A stretch of 39,200 nucleotides of DNA, from NCBI GenBank assembly GCA_905479415.1, contig CAJQMK010000042.1, positions 1-39,200 of the forward strand, in the 5' to 3' direction. The number at the start of each line of letters is the position of its first letter. Position 1 is the first letter of the stretch. The position numbers and the translations under genes were made by a program. This DNA is from an uncultured Flavobacteriaceae bacterium. GTDB taxonomy: Bacteria > Bacteroidota > Bacteroidia > Flavobacteriales > Flavobacteriaceae. The notes below the pieces were generated by a model that saw nothing but the letters and a program-made list of their open reading frames with translations, had not been told where the DNA came from and made no database searches. Below are positions 8,877 to 17,664 of the stretch, piece by piece.

Positions 8877-10781
8877 CTAAAAATGATATCTTTTAAAAGT
8901 TTCGATTGCAGTGTAATCAGACATACCAATATCTCTAAATTTTTTAGCTATGGCTCGATTTCGATCCTCAGTCCTGACCCAAAATTCTCTATTATCGTCA
9001 CCCTGAAACATAACGTTATCTTTTTGAGTTTGATGATAGAATATGGCTTTTCGTTTTCTTAACACTTGATTTGGACTCATTGGAACTGCCATATCAATAA
9101 GATGAATTGGCCATTCATGCCAAGCTCCTCTATATAACCAGACCCAACAATCTTTCATAAAGGGTTTATTTTTAATATCATCTAAAACACTAAGTAAAAT
9201 ATCTAAACAAACTTTGTGAGTACCGTGAGGATCAGCCAAATCCCCAGCTGCATAAATTTGATGAGGTTTCAAATTGCTAATAATATCTTTTGTAATTTCA
9301 AAATCCTTTTTTTCTGGGGGGTTTTTCTTAACAGTACCCGTTTCATAGAAAGGCAATTTCAAAAAATGAACTTGCGAATCTGGGATTCCAAAAAATCTTG
9401 TAGCAGCAAGAGATTCTTTTTCTCTAATAATTCCAGCAATTTTTCTTACTTCAGGATGATTTAAAATTTCGTTATTATCTTTTAAAATTTCTATGAGATT
9501 TTTGTTTTCACATTTAGAATTAGGAAATGCTGAACTTGTAACTTCTAAAAACTTTAGAACGTCAGAATTATTCACTGCGATATTTCCTGATGTTTGATAA
9601 ACTATATGGACTTCATGACCCTGGGAAACTAATCTGTCAAAAGTACCACCCATAGAAATTACGTCATCATCCGGATGCGGGCTAAAAATCAATACTCTTT
9701 TTTTTGCTGGTTTTGATCTTTCAGGTCTGACCTTGTCATCAGAATAGGGTTTTCCTCCTGGCCATCCTGTAATTGATCTATGTAATCTTTTATAAAAATC
9801 AAGGTTTAAATCATAGTATGATTTGGAAAGTAGTAGTTCTGAAAGATTATTTTCATTATAATCAGACTCCGTTAAATTTAAAATTGATTTTCCAGTTTGT
9901 TTACAAAGCCATGCAACCGCTTTAGCTTTTAATTCCTCATCCCAATCACATGATCCTGTACGCCATGGTGATTTTATTCTTGTCAAATCTTCTGAAGCTG
10001 ACTCGTCTAATACAAATGTTACATTATTATGTTTTTGCAGAAAACTAGAGGGAATATTAGAATCAATTTCACCTTCTATTGCTTTTTGCACAACCGTTGA
10101 TTTATTATTTCCCCAGGCCATTAAAACAATTCTTTTAGATTTTCTAATGGTTCTAATTCCCATTGTAATTGCAGTATTAGGAACGTTTTCAATGCCGTAA
10201 AACGATTTTCTAGCATCATTTCTTGTCATATAATCTAAATGAACTAACCTAGTTAAAGAATTATAATTAGAACCTGGCTCATTAAATCCAATATGACCAG
10301 TTCTACCAATCCCCAGTAATTGAAAATCTATACCCCCAGAATCAACAATTTGTTTTTCATATTTGATACAATAATCATTAATTTTTTCTTTTTGAATTGT
10401 CCCATCAGGAATATGAATATTTTTCTTTTCTATGTCAATATGATCAAATAAATGTATTCCCATAAAATGATGATAACTATTAATATCATTTTTTTTCATA
10501 GGGTAATACTCATCAAGATTAAAAGTTATAACATTTTTAAAACTTAAATTTTCTTCTTTATGCATTCTTACTAATTCCTGATAAACAGAAATTGGAGATG
10601 AACCAGTAGCTAAACCTAAAACACAATTTTTATTTTGCTTTTGTTTTTTTATTATTAAATCTGCAATTTCTTTAGCTACAATTTTTGAAGCCTCTTTTGA
10701 GTCGTTAAAAATCACACTATGAATTTTTTCAAATCTAGTTTGTTCTAATGCACCAGTTGATTTATGACTTATATTCATCAA
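8877..10781 (-). CDS. nagB: Glucosamine-6-phosphate deaminase fused to PIG-L deacetylase domain
   Basis: A 634-residue two-domain protein. Residues about 20-275 are glucosamine-6-phosphate deaminase, converting GlcN-6-P to fructose-6-phosphate and ammonia: catalytic region NLDEY at 88-92 and GIGRTGHIGFNEPG at 157-170. Residues about 360-634 are a PIG-L/LmbE-type zinc deacetylase: HPDDD at 369-373 and DPHGTH at 517-522. This fusion is common in Bacteroidota. The second domain suggests removal of an N-acetyl group from the sugar before deamination, which could stand in for NagA, and no nagA is visible in the window. The ATG overlaps the stop of the sodium symporter gene by four bases. Two adjacent ATGs exist; the first is used here. 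Deaminase role is near certain, deacetylase substrate is inferred. Confidence 0.93.
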   Translation of the reverse strand: MMNISHKSTGALEQTRFEKIHSVIFNDSKEASKIVAKEIADLIIKKQKQNKNCVLGLATGSSPISVYQELVRMHKEENLSFKNVITFNLDEYYPMKKNDINSYHHFMGIHLFDHIDIEKKNIHIPDGTIQKEKINDYCIKYEKQIVDSGGIDFQLLGIGRTGHIGFNEPGSNYNSLTRLVHLDYMTRNDARKSFYGIENVPNTAITMGIRTIRKSKRIVLMAWGNNKSTVVQKAIEGEIDSNIPSSFLQKHNNVTFVLDESASEDLTRIKSPWRTGSCDWDEELKAKAVAWLCKQTGKSILNLTESDYNENNLSELLLSKSYYDLNLDFYKRLHRSITGWPGGKPYSDDKVRPERSKPAKKRVLIFSPHPDDDVISMGGTFDRLVSQGHEVHIVYQTSGNIAVNNSDVLKFLEVTSSAFPNSKCENKNLIEILKDNNEILNHPEVRKIAGIIREKESLAATRFFGIPDSQVHFLKLPFYETGTVKKNPPEKKDFEITKDIISNLKPHQIYAAGDLADPHGTHKVCLDILLSVLDDIKNKPFMKDCWVWLYRGAWHEWPIHLIDMAVPMSPNQVLRKRKAIFYHQTQKDNVMFQGDDNREFWVRTEDRNRAIAKKFRDIGMSDYTAIETFKRYHF

Positions 10782-12592
10782 TTCAATTTTTTAAGTTTAT
10801 TCCAATTGTACTTTAAACCCCAAGAAAACACAATAGCTATTGTTAAAAATGAAATTCCGTCATTTATTTGACCATAAATAAAATATCCTGTTGAAAACAA
10901 AAGGGAGTATATAGCAAAAGATCCACATAACATACAAAGTATTCCTAATGGGACTGACCATGTTTCATTATCACCAGCTTTATTAAAGGATATATTTTGG
11001 CTTTTAGCTTCATTTTTAATTTTGTTCCATCCTGGCCCGCCTGGATTGGTTTTTTTACAGAAATTAATTAAAGATTCTGTAGTATCTGGTTTAGTTAAAA
11101 AAGTTACTAAAACCCATATTATGGTAGTAAACAAAACAACTGCAGGAAATTTATAATAACTTGGATACATTCCAACATCAGAAAACAACGTGTCTCCTAA
11201 AGAAGAAAAATTTAAAATAATAGAAATAAACCCTGAAACGAACATAGCTGAGATTTCACTCCAAGCGTTTATTCTCCACCAAAACCATCTTAAAATAAAA
11301 ATAAGACCTGTTCCAGCGCCAAACATTAAAATAACGTCAAATAACTGAAGGGCATTTGTTAATAATAAAGCAAAAACAGCACTAAGAACAAATAAGCTTA
11401 CTGTTGAAATCCTTCCAATATTAACAAGTTCTTTTTCACTGGCATGCTTATTAACCTGCTGTTTATAAAAATCATTTACAATATATGATGACCCCCAGTT
11501 TAAATGGGTAGAAATTGTTGACATATATGCTGCGCCAAGAGAAGCTACAACTATTCCTAAAAGTCCAGAAGGCAATTTTGTAAGCATAGCTGGATAAGCT
11601 AAATCTTGACCTAACTTATCAGCAGATATATTAGGAAAAGCTTCTTGAATACTTGCTAAATCTGGAAAAATAACTAAAGATGCTAAAGCAACAATTATCC
11701 ATGGCCAAGGTCTTAATGCATAGTGCATAACATTAAAGAAAAAAGTAGCACCAATTGCATGATTTTCATTTTTTGCAGCCAACATTCTTTGAGCAATATA
11801 ACCGCCTCCACCAGGCTCAGCACCAGGATACCATGAACTCCACCACTGAACAGCCAGAGGGACTATAAGTAATGGAATATAAACATCCGGATTGTCAAAA
11901 CTTGGTACAATAGATAGTTTTCCTGAAACATTTTCGTTTAGCATTAAATTAGACAAACCACCAACCTCGGGTAAATTAACTAAATAATATGCTGCACCAA
12001 CAGAGCCAATCATAGCTACAAAAAAGAGTATAAAATCAGTGTATACTACGCCTCTAAACCCTCCTACGGTACTAAAAATTACTGTGATAGAACCTGCATA
12101 TAAAATAGTTTCCATCGGATCTAACCCTAACATAATCTCTCCAATTTTTATTGCTGCAAGTGTAACTCCAGCCATAGCCATCACATTAAAAATAACGCCT
12201 AAATAAATTGCTCTAAATCCTCTTAAAAACTTACCTCCCCAACCACTATACCTTAGTTCATAAAACTCCATGTCAGTGGAAACATTTGACCTACGCCAAA
12301 GTTTTGCATAAACAAAAACTGTTAAAAGACCTGTGAAGAGAAACGCCCACCATACCCAATTCCCTGAAACTCCATTATTTCTAACAATATCAGTTACCAG
12401 ATTGGGTGTGTCTGTTGAAAATGTTGTTGCAACCATTGAAATTCCCAACAACCACCATGGCATATTTCTTCCAGATAAAAAATATTCACTAGAACTTGAA
12501 GAAGATTTTTTTGATACATAAAACCCTATGTATAGAGTTAAGGTAAAGAATCCTATTATTATTGAAATATCGAGAAAGGAAAGGTCTATCAT
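10778..12592 (-). CDS. Sodium:solute symporter (SSS family)
   Basis: A 604-residue inner-membrane symporter with about 13-14 membrane segments. The N terminus has the SSS pattern YIGFYVSKKSSSSSSEYFLS-type linker followed by GRNMPWWLLGISMVATTFS. A run of six serines (codons AGT/TCT-rich, near 12500) lies in the first loop. Substrate cannot be read from sequence; position between a sugar kinase and NagB makes an amino sugar or acidic sugar likely. It overlaps the NagB fusion gene by four bases and follows the GHMP kinase by 70 bases, which contain only AT-rich sequence with a possible TAAATTTA box, so an extra internal promoter is possible. Confidence 0.9.
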   Translation of the reverse strand: MIDLSFLDISIIIGFFTLTLYIGFYVSKKSSSSSSEYFLSGRNMPWWLLGISMVATTFSTDTPNLVTDIVRNNGVSGNWVWWAFLFTGLLTVFVYAKLWRRSNVSTDMEFYELRYSGWGGKFLRGFRAIYLGVIFNVMAMAGVTLAAIKIGEIMLGLDPMETILYAGSITVIFSTVGGFRGVVYTDFILFFVAMIGSVGAAYYLVNLPEVGGLSNLMLNENVSGKLSIVPSFDNPDVYIPLLIVPLAVQWWSSWYPGAEPGGGGYIAQRMLAAKNENHAIGATFFFNVMHYALRPWPWIIVALASLVIFPDLASIQEAFPNISADKLGQDLAYPAMLTKLPSGLLGIVVASLGAAYMSTISTHLNWGSSYIVNDFYKQQVNKHASEKELVNIGRISTVSLFVLSAVFALLLTNALQLFDVILMFGAGTGLIFILRWFWWRINAWSEISAMFVSGFISIILNFSSLGDTLFSDVGMYPSYYKFPAVVLFTTIIWVLVTFLTKPDTTESLINFCKKTNPGGPGWNKIKNEAKSQNISFNKAGDNETWSVPLGILCMLCGSFAIYSLLFSTGYFIYGQINDGISFLTIAIVFSWGLKYNWNKLKKLN

Positions 12593-12662
12593 AAGTTAAT
12601 TGTTACATAAATTTAATAATTATTATTTTTCTATTCTTTTTTAATAGATTAAAAGAGAATAA

Positions 12663-13727
12663 CTATAGACTAAATATTCCACACGACACATTAGCTTTTA
12701 CCACTTCCTTAGCTCCAATATTGTACATCGCATTAATAATTCTATTTTCATTTTTTTCGTTCGACAATATTAATATCGAACCTCCGCCACCTGAACCAAT
12801 TATTTTTGCACCGTATGCTCCATTTTCAATAGCTAAATCAATCATTTTATCAATTAAAGGAACTGTAGTCGATAAATCATTTTTTAAAATGTTATGATGC
12901 CTGTTCATCAAAATTCCTAACTTATTGAGATTTGGATTTATTTTTTTTAATTCTATATAAGCTTCTTGAGTAATCGAATGATTTTCTACAGCAGCTTTAA
13001 AGTATTTATATGAGGTTTTGTTCATTTGATTTTCATACTTACTAACATCTTTAATAGAAATTTCACTTAAGCTAAAATTCGGATTGTTTAAAATGATATT
13101 ATCAATAGAACTAATAGTTTTATTTTTTAAATTTTTTAAAACTAAATCAGTTTTTTTCATAACGCCAGAATTCGCTATTATGAAATTTTTAAAAGGGTTA
13201 CTTATTTTTTTATAACTAAAAGCGCTTTTAGTTTCTAAAAAAATGGTGTTTCCAATTGATATTGAATACTGATCCATTCTACCGCCTGACCCACCCTGTT
13301 CAACTACCTCACTTTGATAAGCTAGTTCAGCTACAAATTCTTCTGAACTTTTTTTTGAATCAAAAATTTTTAAAAAAAATCCAATTAAAGCCACATTTAA
13401 AGCTGATGAACTTGAAATGCCTGCATTTATGAAAATATCACTTCTAATTTTTATATCGTACCCTTTGTCAATTTTTATATTATTTTTCTTTAATGTCTTA
13501 ATAACATAACGAATATGATCTCCTTTTTTTATAACTGAAAAATCTTCATCTAATTTTATCTTAATTACTTGATCAAAATCAATCAAAGAGAACAATAAAT
13601 AATTTGTGTTATTTGGGACTCCTTCAACAACCATATATTTATTTATCGCACAAGCAATAACTGGAAGACCAAGATAATCTTGATGATCTCCGAATAAACA
13701 AATTCTTGCAGGTGCTTTTGAAATCAT
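12663..13727 (-). CDS. GHMP kinase, galactokinase-like sugar kinase
   Basis: A 354-residue cytoplasmic small-molecule kinase. The substrate-binding start APARICLFGDHQDYLGLPV resembles the galactokinase GEHTDYN region, the ATP loop GISSSSA is at 103-109, GGRMDQYS at 149-155 resembles the galactokinase MDQ segment with its catalytic Asp, and the C-terminal GSGGGGSILIL is GHMP motif 3. Galactokinase-type members phosphorylate the anomeric oxygen, so it may make a sugar-1-phosphate; glucuronic acid, galactosamine or a related sugar are candidates. It lies four bases after the sulfatase gene and before the symporter, so its substrate should be the sugar freed by the sulfatase. Family is sure, substrate unknown. 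Confidence 0.85.
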   Translation of the reverse strand: MISKAPARICLFGDHQDYLGLPVIACAINKYMVVEGVPNNTNYLLFSLIDFDQVIKIKLDEDFSVIKKGDHIRYVIKTLKKNNIKIDKGYDIKIRSDIFINAGISSSSALNVALIGFFLKIFDSKKSSEEFVAELAYQSEVVEQGGSGGRMDQYSISIGNTIFLETKSAFSYKKISNPFKNFIIANSGVMKKTDLVLKNLKNKTISSIDNIILNNPNFSLSEISIKDVSKYENQMNKTSYKYFKAAVENHSITQEAYIELKKINPNLNKLGILMNRHHNILKNDLSTTVPLIDKMIDLAIENGAYGAKIIGSGGGGSILILSNEKNENRIINAMYNIGAKEVVKANVSCGIFSL

Positions 13728-13731
13728 TTAT

Positions 13732-15264
13732 CTATTGTTCAAGTGAAGGAATGATGAATTGTTTTAAGTAGGGAGTGCTATGAGCCTCACTAAGCTTTTG
13801 CTCAAGTTCATTAACTATTTCAGGATTTTTTAAAGAAACATCATTCAATTCTTTTTCATCAGATGTTAAATCAAACAGCTTTAGTTTTGAAGGGTTTTTA
13901 AATAAATTATTTTTAACACCTTTCCATTTTCCCATTCTAATTGCTTGCAAACCACCACTTGCAGGATATTCCCAATACAAATAATCGTGTTTGGCTTGAA
14001 TTCCTCCAATCATTTCATGGTAAAAACTTATTCCATCTGTTTCAACATTATTTTTAATCCCTGCAACATCACATGCAGTTTCAAAAAAATCATAAAATGC
14101 CGATATATGGTTTGATTTAGAACCAGACTTTATTTTGTTTGGCCATGAAGCTATCATAGGGACTCTAATACCTCCTTCGCTTACACTTCCTTTCATTGTT
14201 CTTCTTGAATTGACAAATTTACCTGTGCTATTAAAAAATTTATAATCAACATGATCAACCCACGTTGGGCCATTATCACTGGTAAAAATAATTAGTGTGT
14301 TTTCATATTGATTAATTTCTTTTAATTTCTCAACTAATTCACCAACCTGTTCATCTAAGTAAGAAATCATTGCAGCATAAGTAGCTCTTGGAGTTTTATT
14401 TGGATAATACGATTTTCCAGTGTAAGGGATTTCTTTACCAAATTTTTTTTGATAATATTCAACCCATTTAGTTGGTGCTTGCAATGGTAAGTGTGGGATT
14501 GGAGAAGCGTAGTATAGAAAGAAGGGAGAATCTTCATTTCTTGATATAAAATCCAAAGCTTCATTGTGCATTAAAGTCGGTGCATAATCATTTTGGTTAT
14601 ATTTTGAATATGATTCATATTTATATGGATCTAGATCGCCAAGTCCTTCTTGTTTTGTAACTATATAATTATTTAATACATCTCTAGTTTCATTTTTCCA
14701 TAAGTGAGTTGGATAATAGGTATGTGCTTGTCGTTGACAATTATATCCATAAAAAAAATCAAATCCTTTTTTGTTAGGAATGCTATTAGTCATTGGTGCT
14801 CCAAGTCCCCATTTCCCTACCATTCCTGTCTTATAACCATTTTCATGTAACACTTGAGCTACTGTGACAATAGAGTCTAGAAGAGGTCTTTGCCCTTCTA
14901 AACTAGGGTCTTCAAACATAGCTTTAAAACTCCACACATTTCCTCTTTCAGACCACTCACCGTTAGCTCTTATGTGAGTATTTCCAGAATGTTTTCCAGT
15001 TAACAAAACGCTTCTTGCAGGAGCACAAACAGGAGCTCCAGAATAATGATTAGTAAAGATCATTCCTGATTTTGCTAAATTATCAATATTTGGAGTTTCA
15101 ATTACTTTTTGACCAAAAGCACCTACCTCACCATAACCTAAATCGTCAGCTAGTATGTAAATAATATTAGGACGTTGAGTTTCAACAGAAAAATCACAAG
15201 CATAATTTACGAGTAATAAAAAAGACAAAAATATAATCTGAAATTTTTTTATAAAATATTTCAT
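13732..15264 (-). CDS. Sulfatase lipoprotein, formylglycine-dependent
   Basis: Removes sulfate esters from a carbohydrate, probably at the cell surface or in the periplasm. The 510-residue protein starts with a lipobox ending at Cys23 (VNYAC). Metal ligands are in ILADDLGYGE at 38-46. The active-site signature CAPARSVLLTG begins at Cys80; this CxPxR cysteine must be converted to formylglycine. LYDLTSDEKE-like C-terminal block (LFDLTSDEKELNDVS) is typical of S1 sulfatases. It heads the minus-strand operon that continues with sugar kinase, symporter and NagB. A maturase candidate, a lipoprotein FGE, is encoded at 17665-18675. Which sulfated sugar it takes cannot be told. Confidence 0.92.
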   Translation of the reverse strand: MKYFIKKFQIIFLSFLLLVNYACDFSVETQRPNIIYILADDLGYGEVGAFGQKVIETPNIDNLAKSGMIFTNHYSGAPVCAPARSVLLTGKHSGNTHIRANGEWSERGNVWSFKAMFEDPSLEGQRPLLDSIVTVAQVLHENGYKTGMVGKWGLGAPMTNSIPNKKGFDFFYGYNCQRQAHTYYPTHLWKNETRDVLNNYIVTKQEGLGDLDPYKYESYSKYNQNDYAPTLMHNEALDFISRNEDSPFFLYYASPIPHLPLQAPTKWVEYYQKKFGKEIPYTGKSYYPNKTPRATYAAMISYLDEQVGELVEKLKEINQYENTLIIFTSDNGPTWVDHVDYKFFNSTGKFVNSRRTMKGSVSEGGIRVPMIASWPNKIKSGSKSNHISAFYDFFETACDVAGIKNNVETDGISFYHEMIGGIQAKHDYLYWEYPASGGLQAIRMGKWKGVKNNLFKNPSKLKLFDLTSDEKELNDVSLKNPEIVNELEQKLSEAHSTPYLKQFIIPSLEQ

Positions 15265-15325
15265 TGTTTTGTTTTGAAGTTAGTACTAATTTAAAAAATT
15301 GAAAGAACATCACCAATACATTGAT

Positions 15326-15333
15326 TATCTTTG
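15326..15333 (+). promoter_or_regulatory. -7 promoter box for the HMG-CoA reductase gene
   Basis: TATCTTTG matches TAnnTTTG perfectly and ends four bases before the ATG at 15338. A TTG at 15299-15301 is 24 bases upstream, one base beyond the usual 17-23 spacing. The message would be leaderless or nearly so. Confidence 0.45.
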
Positions 15334-15337
15334 AATA

Positions 15338-16669
15338 ATGAAAAAAGAATTTTTTGAAAATAAAATTGAAGGATTTTCAAGGTTAAGTAAAAAAGAAAAA
15401 ATAGATTGGATAGAATCAAATTATTTTAGAAATCAATCTACATCAATTTTAAAAAAGTACTGGAACAATGATAAGGCTTTACAAAAAATTCACGATGAGT
15501 TTACAGAAAACACACTATCTAATTTTTATTTACCACTTGGCGTTGCACCTAACTTTTTAATTGACGGAAAAGACTATACAATTCCAATGGTTATTGAAGA
15601 AAGTTCTGTGATTGCTGCTGCTTGTAAAGCTGCAAAGTTTTGGAGAAATAAAGGAGGTTTCAAAACTGAAATTTTAAATTTCAAAAAAACAGGTCAAGTT
15701 CATTTTATTTTCAACGGTGAAAAAAATAAATTGTTCAAGTTTTTTAATATTATTAAATCAATATTTTTTGAAGATAGCGATTCATTAAACTCAAGTATGA
15801 AAGCACGAGGAGGAGGAATATTGGATATTGAAATTTTAGATAAAACTTCTGATATTGAAAACTACTTTCAAATAAATTCAATCTTTGATACTGTAGATTC
15901 AATGGGTGCAAACTTTATAAATTCGTGTTTAGAACAATTTGCCATTACATTAAAACGAGAAGCTAAAATTTATTCTGAATTTGATGAAAATGAAAAAGAG
16001 ATAGATATAATAATGAGTATACTTTCAAATTATGTTCCAGAATGCATAGTAAAAGCTGAGGTGAGTTGTGATATTCAATCTATTGCTGATAATGGAATGA
16101 AAGGAGAAGAATATGCTAAAAAATTTGCTCAAGCTATTGAAATTGCTAAAACTCAAACCAATAGAGCTGTAACTCATAACAAAGGGATAATGAACGGAAT
16201 TGATTCTGTGGTTATTGCTACTGGAAACGATTTTAGAGCAATAGAAGCAGCAGTTCATGCTTATGCAGCTAAAGATGGGTTTTATAAAAGTTTGACTGAT
16301 GTTTCTATAGAAAACAACATATTTAAATTTTGGATTGAAATTCCTTTATCACTTGGAACAGTTGGAGGAATAACAAACCTGCATCCGTTAGTTAAATGGT
16401 CATTAGATTTATTGGATAATCCAAAAGGAAAAGAACTAATGAAAATAGTTGCAGTAGCTGGACTTGCTCAAAATTTTGGAGCAATCAATTCTTTAATAAC
16501 AACAGGGATTCAAAAAGGACATATGAAAATGCATTTAATAAATATTTTAAATTCATTAAATGCAAACGACAAAGAAAAAGAACAATTAATTAATTTTTTT
16601 AAGAAAAACACTGTTTCTTATAGTTCTGCTAAAAATGAATTAATAAATTTAAGAAAGAATGGATTTTAA
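15338..16669 (+). CDS. mvaA: Hydroxymethylglutaryl-CoA reductase, class II
   Basis: Interconverts HMG-CoA and mevalonate. The 443-residue protein belongs to the class II (degradative-type) reductases that many flavobacteria use for biosynthesis of isoprenoids through the mevalonate pathway. Visible marks are the substrate region LPLGVAPNFLIDGKDYTIPM with the following EESSVIAAA, the catalytic Lys region THNKGIMNGIDSVVIATGND, the glycine-rich SLGTVGGITNLHP and the C-terminal catalytic His in KGHMKMH. It overlaps the next gene, also a mevalonate-pathway kinase, by 11 bases, so the two are cotranscribed. Confidence 0.94.
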   Translation: MKKEFFENKIEGFSRLSKKEKIDWIESNYFRNQSTSILKKYWNNDKALQKIHDEFTENTLSNFYLPLGVAPNFLIDGKDYTIPMVIEESSVIAAACKAAKFWRNKGGFKTEILNFKKTGQVHFIFNGEKNKLFKFFNIIKSIFFEDSDSLNSSMKARGGGILDIEILDKTSDIENYFQINSIFDTVDSMGANFINSCLEQFAITLKREAKIYSEFDENEKEIDIIMSILSNYVPECIVKAEVSCDIQSIADNGMKGEEYAKKFAQAIEIAKTQTNRAVTHNKGIMNGIDSVVIATGNDFRAIEAAVHAYAAKDGFYKSLTDVSIENNIFKFWIEIPLSLGTVGGITNLHPLVKWSLDLLDNPKGKELMKIVAVAGLAQNFGAINSLITTGIQKGHMKMHLINILNSLNANDKEKEQLINFFKKNTVSYSSAKNELINLRKNGF

Positions 16670-17558
16670 AATTTCAAGTCCAGGAAAACTTCTAATTACA
16701 AGCGAATATTATGTAACTAAAGGGGCGCTGGCACTAGCAATTCCTACTAAATTTAGACAAAGCCTAGAATTTAAATGTGACAATTCAAATAAATTAAAAT
16801 GGAAAAGTTTTGATGAAAATAATGAACTATGGATAAATTGTGAATTTGAACTTTCTAGTTTTGAAATAAAAAAAAATAAAAATAAGTTCAGTAAAACTCT
16901 TCAATCAATACTGATTTCTGCAAATAAAATCAATCCTATGTTTTTAAAAAATAATTGTGGAGGATCAGTCTCAACTCATCTAAATTTTTCAAAAAAATGG
17001 GGTCTAGGAACATCATCTACTTTAATAAATAATATTTCAAAATGGGCTAATATAGATCCCTATGAATTGTTGTGGTCAAACTATAAAGGAAGTGGTTATG
17101 ATATTGCATGCGCATTAGCAAAAACACCTATTTTATATAAACTTGAAGATAGTATTCCAATTGCTAAATCAGTACAATTTAATCCTGATTACACTAAAAA
17201 TATATTTTTTGTTTATTTAAATAAAAAACAGGACAGTAATAAAGAAATAGATAAATTTTTTGAAATGAAAATTTCTGATCTTAAGATAAAAAAACTGTCC
17301 GATTTAACACTTGAATTTGTTAATTCAAAAACATTATTAGATTTACAAAACTGTATAAAAAAACATGAAAATATAATCTCTGAAACTTTAAAAACAATTC
17401 CAGTAAAAAATAAATATTTTAACGATTACAAAGGAGAAATCAAAAGTTTGGGAGCGTGGGGAGGAGACTTTATTTTAGCAGCCGGACCAATTAATTCAAA
17501 AAAGTATTTTTATGAAAAGGGATATAAAACAGTGTTTAATTTTAAAGAAATATTTTAA
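16659..17558 (+). CDS. GYDIA family GHMP kinase, probable mevalonate kinase
   Basis: A 299-residue GHMP-superfamily kinase. Motif 1 is SSPGKLLITSEYYVTKGALA at 6-25, the ATP loop is GLGTSST at 115-121, and the GYDIA segment that names this Bacteroidota family is at 146-150. The C-terminal GAWGGDFILAAG is motif 3. Overlap with the HMG-CoA reductase gene makes phosphorylation of mevalonate or phosphomevalonate the best guess. It is not closely similar to the GHMP kinase at 12663-13727, which has galactokinase features. A sigma-54-like site begins nine bases after the stop codon. Confidence 0.87.
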   Translation: MDFKISSPGKLLITSEYYVTKGALALAIPTKFRQSLEFKCDNSNKLKWKSFDENNELWINCEFELSSFEIKKNKNKFSKTLQSILISANKINPMFLKNNCGGSVSTHLNFSKKWGLGTSSTLINNISKWANIDPYELLWSNYKGSGYDIACALAKTPILYKLEDSIPIAKSVQFNPDYTKNIFFVYLNKKQDSNKEIDKFFEMKISDLKIKKLSDLTLEFVNSKTLLDLQNCIKKHENIISETLKTIPVKNKYFNDYKGEIKSLGAWGGDFILAAGPINSKKYFYEKGYKTVFNFKEIF

Positions 17559-17568
17559 AAAAAACAGT

Positions 17569-17585
17569 TTGGCACGATTAATGTA
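17569..17585 (+). promoter_or_regulatory. Sigma-54-like promoter in intergenic gap
   Basis: The sequence TTGGCACGATTAATGTA fits the RpoN consensus TTGGCACRNNNNTTGCW except for one T-to-A change and a T in place of the -12 C. The -24 GG (17571-17572) and the -13 G (17583) have the correct 11-base separation. It points rightwards into a 68-base stretch that ends in a strong terminator, with no open reading frame. Confidence 0.45.
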
Positions 17586-17595
17586 TTTTTAATAA

Positions 17596-17663
17596 CACAT
17601 AATATTTTTGGTTAGTTGTTGTTAAAAATGCTCAGTTTCCTAAAGCTGAGCATTTTTGTTTTT
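17596..17663 (+). ncRNA. Candidate small RNA downstream of sigma-54-like site
   Basis: If the sigma-54-like promoter is used, transcription would start near 17596, 12 bases after the -12 position, and stop at the hairpin-plus-T tract ending near 17663. The RNA would be about 68 bases: an AU-rich single-stranded 5' part (including the run GGTTAGTTGTTGTTAAAAA) and a 3' terminator stem. I recognise no known family. The alternative is that the hairpin is only a shared terminator for the two convergent genes. Confidence 0.3.
17624..17657. terminator. Bidirectional rho-independent terminator
   Basis: A 12-base perfect inverted repeat (AAAAATGCTCAG and CTGAGCATTTTT) with a 10-base loop. T runs follow on the plus strand (TTTTTGTTTTT) and the A run gives T on the minus strand. 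It lies between the stops of the GYDIA kinase (17558) and the formylglycine-generating enzyme (17665, minus), so it can end both transcripts, and also the candidate small RNA. Confidence 0.8.
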
Positions 17664-17664
17664 A

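Noticed and set aside
12593-12662. Inverted repeat CTATT/AATAG in the gap between the symporter and GHMP kinase genes
   Set aside because: The stem is only five A/T-rich pairs and no T tract follows on the minus strand, so it does not look like a terminator.
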